DNA of 64,000 bases, from positions 26,675,572-26,739,571 of the forward strand of contig NC_054708.1 in NCBI RefSeq assembly GCF_016097555.1, in the 5' to 3' direction. The notes under the pieces are model-generated. The model was not told where the DNA came from. It saw nothing but the letters and a program-made list of their open reading frames with translations, and searched no databases. Position numbers and translations under genes: made by a program. The stretch is from Gigantopelta aegis. Its lineage: Eukaryota > Mollusca > Gastropoda > Neomphalida > Peltospiridae. This document shows, piece by piece, positions 55,201 to 63,905 of the stretch (position 1 is its first letter; each line of letters starts with the position of its first letter).

Positions 55201-58200
55201 AGAACAGCCAATGTATGCAGCTTTACTTGCATTGTTGCTGAAGTAATCAATAATGCAGTACATGGAGACTAAATGTAGAATTACACATATATACTTTATA
55301 ATTTGGCTGTTCCATTGGTTGCCTTCATACCTGTATCCAAAAAGAATATCTATTTAAAATATGCAATTTGATGGTAATTTGTATAGAAACTTTTATTTAC
55401 ATTGAATTTTTGTTCAACAAATGTTATTTGATTTGGTATGGGTTTAAAATTAATAATATGTTTTTTTATATGAATTTTAACTTCATTCATTATAAAGTTC
55501 ATCAGTATCCTTTTGATGCAAACATCCAGAGTTTCTGCCATACCCAAAAATGTTTGCAGATTTTATTTTTTTAAGTTAACTTTTTGACAAAACTAATGAC
55601 TTTATCATTACTGTTTGATTTTCTTAACCTTAACCCTAACCTTAACCCTAAACTTTTTCTTTCTGGGGGAAGCCTCACATGATACCCTCTGTTGACTGGT
55701 TGCATTCAATTCCATAGCGCCATCCCCCCAAAAAAAAATTCTGGCAGAAACACTGACATCTACTACAACCAATAATCTTTGGTTTGGACCAACAACCCGA
55801 GGAGCTTTGACTTGAGTGTCTCAGTATAGAGGGTTTCTTCTTGTGGTAGTTATATTGGTCACCAACCTGTTGTTACAAATGTCGCCAGGGATGGAACACA
55901 GACTTAAATTTAAGGTATCAGCTCTGATATTTAAGAAGCATCATATATTTATTTAGACGATAGAAATAAGCAGAATTTGTCATTTGTCCACCGGACAAGT
56001 ACAATGAGAAATCTACTTGTCAAGAAATTTACTCGTCCAGCAATATTTTCACTTGTCCAAATAAATATTTTGGTTTATTCAAGTACAAGGAGCGTATTTT
56101 TGATTGCTCCAAATTAAACTGCATTGAAAATTATTACTTGTCTACTGGTCAACCATTTAGGTACATTTTGCTTGTCCAAGCAGATTTTCACTTGTCAGGA
56201 CAAATGGACAAGTGCTTATTTCGAACACTGATATAATGATGACACATGAATGCTTCACGTCACTTGAACTGTGCGCCACGGTTGTATCTAGCAGAGGCCG
56301 AAAGGCAAGATGCAGTTGTTCACCCAGCAGAAAGTAAGAAAATTGTCCTTGCGAGTTTAAAAGTGTCTTCTGTTTTAGCTACAGAAGATCCTGTATTAGT
56401 ATGCCCTGGTTCTTCTGTTTTTTTACGGCGCCCCCTCCCCTCATCCCACCTTTAAGTATTTTAGGCAAGGTATGGTCCTGTGTGATTGTGAAAAAAACCT
56501 ACAAATAAATGTGCATTGCTTTAAAATTAAATGGGTCTTTGGAATGGAGGGGTGCTAATTCTCTGAAAATTGCGAGAACAATAATTCTGTTTACGCGTCG
56601 TATCATGCAAATTAATTTTGCATAACCAGCTTTTCATTTGTGCATTGAATTAAGGTCATCATCTATGTGGACATAACGGGTTACACAAAATGAAAATGGG
56701 TTACATGAATTTATGGGCAAATTTTCAATTCTCAGGGGCATGGAAGCCACTTGCTAGAAGTAACATACAGACATTACAGAGACGAATCTAGGTGGGGGGG
56801 GGGGGGGGGAGCAGACCCCCCCCCCCTAAATTTTGCAACAATTATAATTTTATTATATATTAATTTTCATCCCCCTCCAAACCTCCCCCAAAGTTCCCTT
56901 GGCATTCCTAATGTCAATGGGTCCCCCCTAAATGGATTATCTGGATCCACCACTACATTATTTCAGTATATTTTGTAGATTTGTGGTTCGGCATTTATTG
57001 GTTTTGGAACATGGTTTCTGATAGACAAAGATCGTGTCGTCAACATGTTCCGTATTTCAGAAGATATCGAAGACGTTGACGTCCTGGAACAGCCCTCTTT
57101 TCTAGAAATCAGTATCATCATCATGCTAGCTTACGGACTGTGCCTGTATTTTGTATCCATTATCGGCATTGCAGCTGCATTTACCACCAGAGTCACAGCG
57201 TGTTTCTTCACGGTAAGATGCACACGTCTGATCAATATTGGGCACTGTGCTTATAAAAATTTAGAGTCTAGACTCAAAGCTTTAATAAAGTCTTAGACTC
57301 TTGCCCATATAGCAAGCATATAGTGGAGACTTTTCCAAAGTATTATTTAAGCCCTAAACAAAAATATGTTTTTAGGAACCCGACCCTATACCTATGAAAC
57401 AGGGATAACCCTAACGTTTGTTCTTTCTTCTTCAATTTTTTTATCTCTCTCTGATGTTCGTCAGCTGAGCTTATTTAATACTAATTTGTCCGACCATCAA
57501 AATTTCCTTTGAGGTCTATCTTCTCCTACAGTTTTGATTTAATTGTTCTGAAACTTGGTACAATGATCCTCTGGGGCACTCTCCACAAATCAATAAAGAC
57601 ATATTTTTGAAAAAAATTATTTGAATTTTTATTAAATTGTTTTAAAATTTAAATTTAAAATGTAAAAGTCTTTCTTCTCCTAGAGTTGTGACCGGATTAT
57701 AGTTCTGAAACTTAGGTGCTATGATTCTCTGGGGCAGTTTTCAAAAACTAATAGGGGCCTACAGAGATATTTTTGAAATGTTTATCAAATTTAAAAAATT
57801 GAAATAAGATTTAACATTCGGTTGTGTTTACAAATTAGTGTTGGGAATCCGTTGGAATTTCATCATCAATCACCGATTATAATCGGTTTGCATTATCCGA
57901 TCAACTTTCGATTACACAATAGGTTAGAAGTATATTGAACATAAATATTGGTAAATTTTATATATTTCCACAATTTGACATACCGGTACATACATGTACA
58001 CGTATTTCCCAATATTTTTCTTAAACTCGCTTCATACATGTCAATCTTATAGCCAGTTAACATGTATGTAAATATAATAAAAACATGTGATCCGTACTGT
58101 GCCAAAAATATGTTTTTATACGGTAGGGATAGTAATTTTGTTTATAAATACATACATGTTAAATGGTTATAAGATTGACATGTATGAAAATATTTTAAGC

Positions 58201-61200
58201 AAAATATTGTAAAAATATATTGAATTGTGGAAATATATGAAATTTACTAATATACACAATTTTATTTATGTATACTAATCTGTGTCAAGTGCCTGTGATG
58301 GCACATTACATTGTTTTTTATTTGCTTTTATTTTTGTTTTTTTCTTCCAGTATATTTCAGTGTTGTCAATAGCTGTGATTCTGCAGGTTGTTGCCATTGC
58401 CTTGGTAGCAGTATACAATACAATGGTTTGTTCTTCAGTTTCCTCCATCCTTCTGTCTGTCCATCAATCTGTCCCACATTTAGTTTTACAGACATTTGTT
58501 TTTGCTATGCCTCAAGATATTAAGCTGAAAGTTTGTGAATAGTTTTTTCATGTACTGTTACAGATCAAGTGTGATTTTCATGGTTGTTTACCTTTTTAAC
58601 ACAGTTGTGGCCCTTTAACTTAGGAGATTGAAAATGTGTTTTCTGGACTTTTTTCATAATACCTCAAGATACTGAGCTGAAATTGTGTGTATAGTTTTAC
58701 CATGTACCATTACAGATCACGTTTAACTTTCACAGAGTTATGGCCCTTGAATGTAGGAGATATGAAAATTATACTTGATCTAGTTGGCCAATAGAAAATG
58801 CACTACTGCCACATGTAGGCTACTCCTACCGAAGGGGCAGGACATGTATTTGATGTCCAATGTACTTCTTGTGGACCACTGGATGGGATGGAATGTGATG
58901 GGGAGGAGATAGGGTACATCAAGGGAGGTTGATCCTGTAACCCAACACACCTGTCAAGTACTCGACCTCTGAGCTAAATGAATTCTGGCACACAGATCTA
59001 AGATACATGTACTTGCAGGGATTTATCCGGATGTTCTGTGGGTCTCAGCATAGGCCCCTTCCCTAAAGAAAGTGGCACTGAAAATGTTTCACAAACCCAG
59101 ACATTCTCAATACATGTGCCGCGTATACAAGTATATATGTTTAATCATGTCTGTTAGATAATAAATTAATTTAACAGTGGTGTACTGCATCATTCAGTGG
59201 TCTGAAAACACATCCCAAGTATGATTTACTTGCATTCATTTTTCCAGTCCCATGAGACATACATGTGTATATGACCTGGCAAAATATCCTGAATAATTCC
59301 CTGACTTGATTGTGAGTAGTATATAGCTCTGAGGTTAACTGCACAATTTACAGTCCACAGTAGACTGTCAATAAAGATTTCCCAGTCCGTGTTCTGCTGA
59401 GATGTTATAATTTCTGTATAAATGTGACATGCAGTTGCAATTTTCTCATTAAGCTTTTTATGTTGTTTCACCATTAGTTTGAGAAAAATGCGGAGAAATT
59501 CTGGACTGCGACTCTGAAAAGTGTATACATCGGGCCATATGACAGGCAAGAAACAGCATCGAAAGTCTGGGATTCAACTCAAGCATGGGTATTTAGTTTG
59601 CAGATAATCATAATAGTTCAGGGTCATAACTAGTCCGGCGGGTGTGGGCAATCCAAACAGTAAGATCACCTTAATTCACTAAAGGTGATCGTAGCACTAG
59701 GATAGCTTCGTGGAACGAGGCCCAGGCCAGTTATATTATTCCATGGCTCAAAATAGGAAGTAAAATATGGCTTGCTGTTGTTTTGTTTTTTTAATAGCGG
59801 GACAAAAGAAATATGATCTGCTAGGGGGAAAAATGGTCTGCCGAAGATAAGTAGATGAGTGGAGGGTTTAGAACGGTGTGTTGAAAATTAGAACCATTTA
59901 GATGTGTTTTGGAGCATTATAAAAGTAAAATATAATCGAATCACGAGCTAAATGAAAAATGACTGGCAATTTTTTAGTAATTTTAATAGGTGAATTTCTA
60001 TTTCATGGGGTGGGACGTAGCCCAGTGGTACAGCGTCCGCTTGATGCGCGGTCGGTCTAGGATCGATCCCCGTCGGTGGACCTATTGGGCTATTTCTCGT
60101 TCCAGCCAGTGCTCCACAACTGGGGTAACAAAGGCTGTGGTATGTATTATCCTGTCTGTGGGATGGTGTATATAAAAGATCCCTTGCTGTTAATCAAAAA
60201 GAGTAGCCCATGAAGTGACGACAGCCGGTTTCCTCTCTCAATATCTGTGTGGTCCTTAACCATATGTCTGATGCCATATAACCATAAATAAAATGTGTTG
60301 GGTGTTTTGTGAAATAAAACATTTCCTTCCTTCCTTCTATTTTATCTGCTTGGTTTAAAAAATGGACATCTTTTCACTTAAAGTTTCAAAGGTTGTTATT
60401 TCGAGCCCTGTGTGACCATTACACTTCTGTTACAAAAAAGTCTTCTTTTTTTTGTTTTAACAACACCACTAGAGCGTATTGATTTATTAATCATCGGCTA
60501 CTGGATGTAAAACATCTGGTAATTTTGACATATAGTCTTAGAGAGGAAACCCACTACATTATTTTTCCCACTAGCAGCAAAGGATGTTTTATATGCACCA
60601 TCACACAGACAGGATACCACATACCACTGCCTTTGATATACCAGTCATTGTGCACTGGCTGGAACTGGGCTACGTCCCACCCATTCTATTACAAATGCTA
60701 CACATCTGTCAGTCATATGGTTTCAACCAGTGATGGGAAAGAGGAATTATAGATTTTTTATGGATACTATACTAGTCCCCTGAGCCACTGGAAATATTTC
60801 TACCTCTGACATGCACTTTTATTAATGTATCTTTATGAAAGACACGGACTGCAATTGTTAGATGGAGTAAAATAGATAATACTATAAAACCTATTTGTTT
60901 CTCATTTGGTTCTTTTTTTACCATTAGATTAATCATAGCTTGCAACTTTACATTTTAATTATCAATGTTGGCAAATCCAATGTGTTTCTGTTGGTATGGT
61001 GCATGTTGTTTGTAAAGCTATTTTAATTATCAATGTTGGCAAATCCAATGTGTTTCTGTTGGTAGTATCAATGTTGGCAAATCCAATGTGTTTCTGTTGG
61101 TATGGTGCATGTTGTTTCAAAAGCTATTTTAATTATCAATGTTGGCAAATCCAATGTGTTTCTGTTGGTATGGTGCATGTTGTTTCAAAAGCTATTTTAA

Positions 61201-62501
61201 TTATCAATGTTGGCAAATCCAATGTGTTTCTATTGGTATGGTGCATGTTGTTTCTAAAGCTATTTTAATTATCAATGTTGGCAAATCCAATGTGTTTCTG
61301 TTGGTATGGTGCATGTTGTTTTCAAAAGCTATTTTAATTATCAATGTTGGCAAATCCAATGTGTTTCTGTTGGTATGGTGCATGTTGTTTCTAAAGCTAT
61401 TTTAATTATCAATGTTGGCAAATCCAATGTGTTTCTGTTGGTATGGTGCATGTTGTTTCTAAAGCTATTTTAATTATCAATGTTGGCAAATCCAATGTGT
61501 TTCTGTTGGTATGGTGCATGTTGTTTCAAAAGCTATTGTAATTATCAATGTTGGCAAATCCAATGTGTTTCTGTTGGTATGGTGCATGTTGTTTCTAAAG
61601 CTATTTTAATTATCAATGTTGGCAAATCCAATGTGTTTCTGTTGGTATGGTGCATGTTTTTTGTAAAGCTATTTTAATTATCAATGTTGGCAAATCCAAT
61701 GTGTTTCTGTTGGTATGGTGCATGTTGTTTGAAAAGCTATTTTAATTATCAATGTTGGCAAATCCAATGTGTTTCTGTTGGTATGGTACATGTTGTTTGT
61801 AAAGCTATTTTAATTAAAGGCGCAGGCCCTAGTTTTAACACATTACAAATGGACACTAAGTTTGGTTAAGTTACAAACCTGTAACACTTTTGGATAACGT
61901 TACAAGAGAGTGAAACAAGAGTCTATGAAGTTGAAACGGTGAAATACCGTTAAAAGTAGACTAAAACTCGACTCCATAACTGTTACTTCTCAGACGCACG
62001 TGCATTTAAAAAAAAAAAAAAAAAAGGAGCATTTTGTGGCATTAGAAACACAAGGATGACAAGAAAAACTTCGGTTTGTACGGAAATGGATAAGCTAAAC
62101 AATAAAATATATAAGTAAAGTTTGATTTCAGTGATCATAAACGTCTCTAATAGTGAAAAATATGTCTTAGTGTTTAAAAACTAGGGAATGTCCCTTTAAA
62201 CAAAACATAAAGGAACATACCTCTTCAACTTGGGTCAGTACTTCTTTTCTCACCATTTTTTTGGTTCTAGATTGGTTGTTGTGGGGTCCATGGACAAAAG
62301 GACTTCAAACATCACAATGGATGGGACAGGAGCTGGGTAGACCCAAAGACCAGTAGGAAAACCACTGCAAACCTTCCCGTCACCTGCTGCAGGATGAAGT
62401 CCAGTGCACCGGACATTACAGCACTAATCACACCACAGGCGTTTGCAGATCATCTGGTCCGTTCAGATTGCCCCGTGTCAAAATTGAAAAGCAGCCGAGA
62501 G
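44398..62501 (+). CDS. Tetraspanin, tandem copy 3 (5 of about 7 coding exons in window)
   Basis: Coding exons: 44398-44451, 56979-57212, 58351-58425, 59478-59588 and 62271-62501, 235 codons, all phase 0. The donor after exon 5 (GTATGT at 62502) leads out of the window; the TM4 and C-terminal exons were not found before 64000. Exon 1 encodes MCTSASSCVLTIISILFL, exon 2 the rest of TM1, a small loop rich in Asp/Glu and TM2 (IIIMLAYGLCLYFVSIIGIA), exon 3 TM3, exon 4 PYDRQETASKVW, and exon 5 the loop motif GCCGVHGQKDF, VTCC and DCP. It is clearly more diverged than copies 1 and 2 are from each other. Intron 1 is 12.5 kb and packed with transposons. Linking exon 1 to exon 2 rests on order and phase, so a transcript is needed to confirm it. 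Confidence 0.85.
44683..44797 (-). repeat. CCTTAGTGGTATATG-type repeat with G tract
   Basis: Reverse-strand reading: CCCGAGTCAGGCCACCGATC, CTTATCGGAGGTCGGACTCG, CGAAACCTTAGTGGTATATG, GGCACGTTTAACTAGTT. A 20-base G run follows (about 44777-44797). Same family as the fragment at 440-520. Confidence 0.5.
45122..45895 (-). CDS. Unidentified GC-rich, proline-rich frame
   Basis: A 257-codon open frame whose GC content is far above the surrounding intron. The frame opens without an ATG; the first ATG is at 45757, giving 212 aa. The N-terminal part is basic (KKRRWRKRKS) and Pro/Ala-rich low complexity. Residues about 130-250 look like a folded domain: AVWKVQIGKIRSGFLKFVQG, YELHTIKSTAGKTGLVLTQR, VVKALFGNDYRSVITILADQ. 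I do not recognise the family. Options are an ORF1-type protein of a retroelement, a transposon accessory protein, or an exon of a nested minus-strand host gene. The stretch just upstream (45822-45828) is a C run, so the start is uncertain. Confidence 0.4.
   Translation of the reverse strand: MYGDAIVQKKRRWRKRKSAPGTARGGGDQQPAAVASATPPPAQPESMKPATPEPSTTERDRLNTAVCETPRKGPPSPTTTWPRQNWPVSPVLPVVKRPARSAAVGKRKAVAQPSDQNQARPPPTPAPPPSDSEAVWKVQIGKIRSGFLKFVQGDTSDLASLMGGLVKPELKQLPNGSVYELHTIKSTAGKTGLVLTQRREGVSRQAVLVKEMDSHTIHRVVKALFGNDYRSVITILADQRWKHFIPAFAGSPLIGSP
46117..46265. mobile_element. GGCGTAGGAAG-type inverted-repeat element
   Basis: GACGTAGGAAGCGGGGTGGG at the left and TTTTTGGCACCTTCCTACGC at the right. 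The middle has AGCAGCAGCGATG followed by a TA then CA microsatellite. Confidence 0.65.
46375..46690 (-). repeat. tRNA-type SINE, family C, with insertion
   Basis: TTATTTTCGTGCTTATATCC, GTGTAGTGGTCTTACGCCTA and the reverse head GAACCCTGTACCTACCAGCC match the copy at 11685. About 85 bases (near 46535-46620, GGAAAAGTTACTAGTCCCC) are additional. Confidence 0.65.
46812..46930 (+). mobile_element. GGCGTAGGA element, left half, with TA tract
   Basis: CTGGCGTAGGATTCACATCT, a C/CA tract, AGCAGCAGCGATGG, then TA repeats. It parallels 46117-46265 up to the TA tract, where three Tc1-like elements follow. Confidence 0.5.
46931..48521 (+). mobile_element. Tc1-like DNA transposon, intact
   Basis: 1591 bases with perfect terminal inverted repeats of about 24 bases (CTACTCAAAAGAATTTAAGG ...), flanked by TA on both sides inside a TA tract. 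Contains one uninterrupted transposase frame. Both ends and the gene look complete, so the element may be recent and capable of movement. Confidence 0.92.
47300..48310 (+). CDS. Tc1-family transposase (DD34E)
   Basis: 336 aa from the ATG at 47300 (MVRRQLTIEDRGRAIAWLQD). An N-terminal paired-like helix-turn-helix (about residues 5-110, with VGRLWQWYQAT and DQTIRNRLRANNL) binds the inverted repeats. The catalytic core has VMFTDESRFSL (first Asp), GGGSVMVWGGI, LQDDNARPN (second Asp) and WPSYSPDLAPKEHAW (Glu), with 34 residues between the second Asp and the Glu. It ends at ARGGFTHY, the usual family terminus. Length is typical for Tc1 transposases (about 340). The frame opens further upstream only through a non-ATG codon, so 47300 is preferred. 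No break is seen. Confidence 0.93.
   Translation: MVRRQLTIEDRGRAIAWLQDANTQRNVVLRLGVSQSVVGRLWQWYQATNSVRNRPRSTTNREDRYITNMALRQRTTTARRLRDNLRTATGTRVSDQTIRNRLRANNLRCRRQAVGPPILPRHRTARHHWCTLHLRWQRVQWGRVMFTDESRFSLQFNDGRVRVNRRPGERFADVNVRQRHRFGGGSVMVWGGISIHHRTPLYVVDGNLNRIRYLNEIIRPLVLPGLQQIGGGAVLQDDNARPNRARVVTDFLRQQGIARMDWPSYSPDLAPKEHAWDELGRRVRDNNAPPANLHDLGQLLMAEWQAIPQEFFRRLINSMRQRCVECIRARGGFTHY
48536..50064 (-). mobile_element. Tc1-like DNA transposon, nearly intact
   Basis: 1.53 kb with inverted ends TGAACAAAATAAGAAACTTC (48537) and, reversed, TGAACAAAAAAAGAAACTTC (50063), surrounded by TA repeats. The transposase lies on the minus strand. It differs in ends and sequence from the element just before it. 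Confidence 0.9.
48735..49750 (-). pseudogene. Tc1-family transposase with C-terminal frameshift
   Basis: Starts MPRIPNNLRERAIGMLDAGM at 49750. Domains run in order: helix-turn-helix, NTVLFSDESRFSL (first Asp), GGGGSVMVWAAI, FQHDNATSHTA (second Asp) and WPAKSPDLNPIEHVW (Glu). There are 35 residues between second Asp and Glu because of an extra Asp in FIDDWP, and one extra Gly in the GGGG loop. The frame closes at 48800 after NNIPQAL; a one-base loss near 48808 puts the usual ending (LVNSMRLRC ... GGHTRY, to 48735) in another frame. The catalytic core is intact, so activity is possible but not certain. Confidence 0.85.
50727..50890. mobile_element. GGCGTAGGAAG-type inverted-repeat element with G and C tracts
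   Basis: CTGGCGTAGGAAGCGGAGGG with a G run (about 50741-50757), a C run (about 50827-50852), then CACTTTTTGGCATCTTCCTA and CGCCA. Ends are inverted. Confidence 0.7.
51678..52266. mobile_element. Complete 589-bp inverted-repeat element with 9-bp TSD
   Basis: Starts CAATCTAATTAAAATTTGCT and ends with its complement (...TTTTAATTAGATTG). The terminal repeats are complementary for about 110 bases. A perfect 9-bp duplication GGTATAGAT flanks it (51669-51677, 52267-52275). Nine-base duplications are typical of Mutator-like elements, so this is a MULE-type MITE candidate. It carries no transposase. Other copies are at 4089, 6155 and 43190. Confidence 0.85.
52458..52588. repeat. 131-bp hairpin with 52-bp arms
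   Basis: AGAGGACGAGTAACAACACT ... GTGTCGCACGAGA and its near-complement surround a 27-base GC-rich loop (CAAGAGCGAGGCGTTAGCCG...). Arms differ at about five positions. Confidence 0.85.
52896..53103. mobile_element. GGCG-ended element with G and C tracts
   Basis: TTCATAGGCGCACATGGGGG at the left and CCTATGTACGCCCATGAA at the right are inverted. G and C runs sit at about 52909-52926 and 52951-52976. Confidence 0.6.
53245..53366. mobile_element. 122-bp foldback element with 9-bp TSD
   Basis: Two 57-base arms (TAGCCCGAGTACCCTGACTG ... AACACGCT) match their complement at 56 of 57 positions around an 8-base loop CTCATTAC. A perfect 9-bp duplication GGTAGCATA flanks it (53236-53244, 53367-53375). 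It is inserted in the third Tc1 transposase. A solo arm is at 14761-14807. Confidence 0.93.
54343..54415 (-). repeat. SINE tail fragment
   Basis: CACTAGAGCACATTGATTTA, then ATTAATCATTGGTTATC; the remainder does not match. Confidence 0.6.
54490..54892 (-). repeat. tRNA-type SINE, family B, full length
   Basis: Reverse copy from GTTTGTTTTATTTAACAACA to the head (GGCCTTGGTGGCATCGTGGT on the minus strand). GTACATGCATGTA-like sequence follows, and ACATGCATGTA also precedes it at 54471-54481, consistent with a target-site duplication. Confidence 0.9.
54920..55005 (+). other. Block shared with gene 2 intron 1
   Basis: GAGATGTAGTACCAC, TGACCTTTCCTTAG and ATAAAGGAACCAAT match 20454-20537 in the same orientation and same relative place before exon 2. 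Confidence 0.5.
55125..55393. mobile_element. Foldback/MITE with about 100-base arms
   Basis: AAAGTTTCTTAACAAATTAC, CATCAAATTG, TACAGGTGTGAAGACAA and GAACAGCCAA recur in reverse order and complement up to 55393, with a centre near 55260. It carries no gene. Confidence 0.75.
55623..55652 (+). repeat. Short telomere-like repeat
   Basis: CTTAACCTTAACCCTAACCT, then TAACCCTAAAC: about five CCYTAA-type units. Too short to mean more than a chance or fossil interstitial tract. Confidence 0.6.
55955..56745 (-). repeat. ACTTGTCC-type dispersed repeat, longer copy
   Basis: GATAGAAATAAGCAGAATTT, GTCCACCGGACAAGTACAAT, then several CTTGTCC blocks match 25365-25593 in reverse. After an unmatched section (56230-56590), GCTTTTCATTTGTGCATTGA and AATTTTCAATTCTCAGGGGC complete the similarity. 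Confidence 0.65.
57838..57925. repeat. CCGATTATAATCGG-type repeat
   Basis: GTTGGGAATCC, ATCACCGATTATAATCGGTT and CAACTTTCGATTACAC resemble 9867-9945 (GGTTGGGAATTTATCATCGA) and 2118-2190. Possibly the end of a small inverted-repeat element. Confidence 0.5.
57950..58252. mobile_element. Foldback/MITE in gene 3 intron 2
   Basis: The left arm (57950-58075: GTAAATTTTATATATTTCCA, CATGTCAATCTTATAGCC, AACATGTATGTAAA) is complementary to the right arm (about 58145-58252) with scattered differences. It has an AT-rich middle and no gene. Confidence 0.75.
58480..58780 (+). repeat. Degenerate tandem repeat (CTCAAGATA-GAGCTGAA type)
   Basis: Two units of about 120-180 bases: CCTCAAGATATTAAGCTGAA / CCTCAAGATACTGAGCTGAA, each followed by ATGTAC-GTTACAGATCA and ATGGCCCTT-like blocks. 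Same family as 10440-10900. Confidence 0.65.
60004..60338 (+). repeat. tRNA-type SINE, family A, full length
   Basis: Head GGGACGTAGCCCAGTGGTAC, B-box-like AGGATCGATCC, central domain and AAACATTTCCTTCCTTCC end. It lies in intron 4 of tetraspanin gene 3. Confidence 0.9.
60440..60690 (-). repeat. tRNA-type SINE, family A, head lost
   Basis: Reverse copy: TTTGTTTTAACAACACCACT, AATCATCGGCTACTGGATGT, TTTTATATGCACCATCACAC and CAGTCATTGTGCACTGGCTG, ending GGGCTACGTCCCACCC. Parts of the head are deleted. Confidence 0.8.
60953..61816 (+). repeat. 68-bp tandem repeat array, about 12.5 units
   Basis: Unit AATTATCAATGTTGGCAAAT + CCAATGTGTTTCTGTTGGTA + TGGTGCATGTTGTTTCAAAA + GCTATTTT. Units are nearly identical; one near 61022-61065 is shortened. 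Frames through it are repeat artefacts. In intron 4 of tetraspanin gene 3. Confidence 0.97.
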
Positions 62502-62827
62502 GTATGTATTAGGTATTTACGTTTTGCAGGGATGTTCAACAATGACACACGGCCAAATTCTAGGAGGGGGTTGCAAGAGGGGTAGTCCATCTTCCTCCCA
62601 AATGTTTGTTTTTTTAATGTACATTTAAAATTTTTAAAATATCCTTCTTGACTAGCTGCAGAATTACTGTACCTCGATTATCTTTAAAAAAAAAAAATTA
62701 TCCTGCAAGCACTATTTCTAATGGTTGATTATGATGACCAATTAAAGCAAAGTCGTGAACGTATACCAGGGCACGTATTTTTGAAGCTATCTTAGTGCTT
62801 AGTAAAAAAAAAAACCCATTGTAAGCT

Positions 62828-62900
62828 ATGAAGGAAGGAAATGTTTTATTTAACAACACACTCAACACATTTTATTAACAATAATATGGCGTCAGAACGT
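62828..62900 (-). repeat. Family A SINE tail fragment
   Basis: GAAGGAAGGAAATGTTTTAT, then TTAACAACACACTCAACACA and ATATGGCGTCAGA; it breaks off there. Confidence 0.8.
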
Positions 62901-62901
62901 A

Positions 62902-63570
62902 AGCTATGATGTCACTATGGTGTGTGCTGTATTGACGTCATAGACTATGATGGTTTTACGATTTTGTAGCGCTACGGTAGCTTCGGAAATCTCTAGACAG
63001 GTCTCCACCTTAAGAAATTGTTATTGGCAAAGTGGCACACTGACAGCAATTTAAAGCCTGGCTACAACAATTTTTTAAACATTAAATTTTTATTAGCAGG
63101 TTATGGCTTGTGTCATGTACACATGACCTCACATCCACGGGTAATAAAAAAACTGAAGTGTTTTTGGTTTTTTCTTTCATTGTTTGGTGAATTACAGAAT
63201 AAAGAGAAATACCAATTAATGACATAGGATATCATCAGCTTTATCCTGTTCAGGCTGAATGTGGAATTCCGCTCGGAAAGCCTCACTGAATACCTGGTTT
63301 TTACCTTCGCAGGATAAAGCCAAAATCCTATATCATTAAGTAGTTATTCTCTGTTTAACATCTGCCACTTCTCCGCACAAGTTATTTAAGGTTAGGTACA
63401 GCCTTCTTACATTATGTAGTCAAGAATTAATGTATGAAGAGGTAATTATTTTTCATTAATGTACACTTCCATGTGCATTCTCCAACTTAATCCATTATTC
63501 ATTGATAAATTAACTTTCATTTAAGAAATGGTTAAAATGGCAAAGAATATTTACAAAAGGATAGGGTCCT
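62902..63570. other. Intron 5 of tetraspanin gene 3, nothing recognised
   Basis: AT-rich sequence. I looked for the expected next exon (a GC-x-x-x-L start followed by TM4) and did not find it here. Confidence 0.5.
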
Positions 63571-63579
63571 TTCGGACCT

Positions 63580-63905
63580 GAGGGTGGGATGTAGCCCAGT
63601 GGTAAAGCGCTCACTCGATGCTCAGTCAGTCTGGGATCGATTCCCATCAGTGGGCCCATTGGGCTATTTCTCATTCCAGCCAGTGCCCCACGACTGGCAT
63701 ATCAAAGGACGTGGTATGTACTACACTGTCTGTAGGATAGTGCATATAAAAGATCCCTTGCAACTAATCGAAAAGAGTAGCTTGTAAAGTGGCGACAGCA
63801 GGTTTCCTCTCTCAATATCTGTGTGATCCTTAACCATATGTCTGACGCCATATAACCGTAAATAAAAATGTGTTGAGTGTTAACTAAAACATTTCCTTCC
63901 TTTTG
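63580..63905 (+). repeat. tRNA-type SINE, family A, full length
   Basis: Head GGGATGTAGCCCAGTGGTAA, B-box-like GGGATCGATTCC, central domain and AAAACATTTCCTTCCTTTTG end. Confidence 0.9.

Noticed and set aside
56246-56455. 69-codon frame MNASRHLNCAPRL...
   Set aside because: Unmatched insert within an ACTTGTCC repeat; no acceptor/donor pair or domain supports an exon.
61000-61870. Cys/Phe-rich frames with MLANPMCFCWYGACC repeats
   Set aside because: They come from the 68-bp tandem array in an intron.
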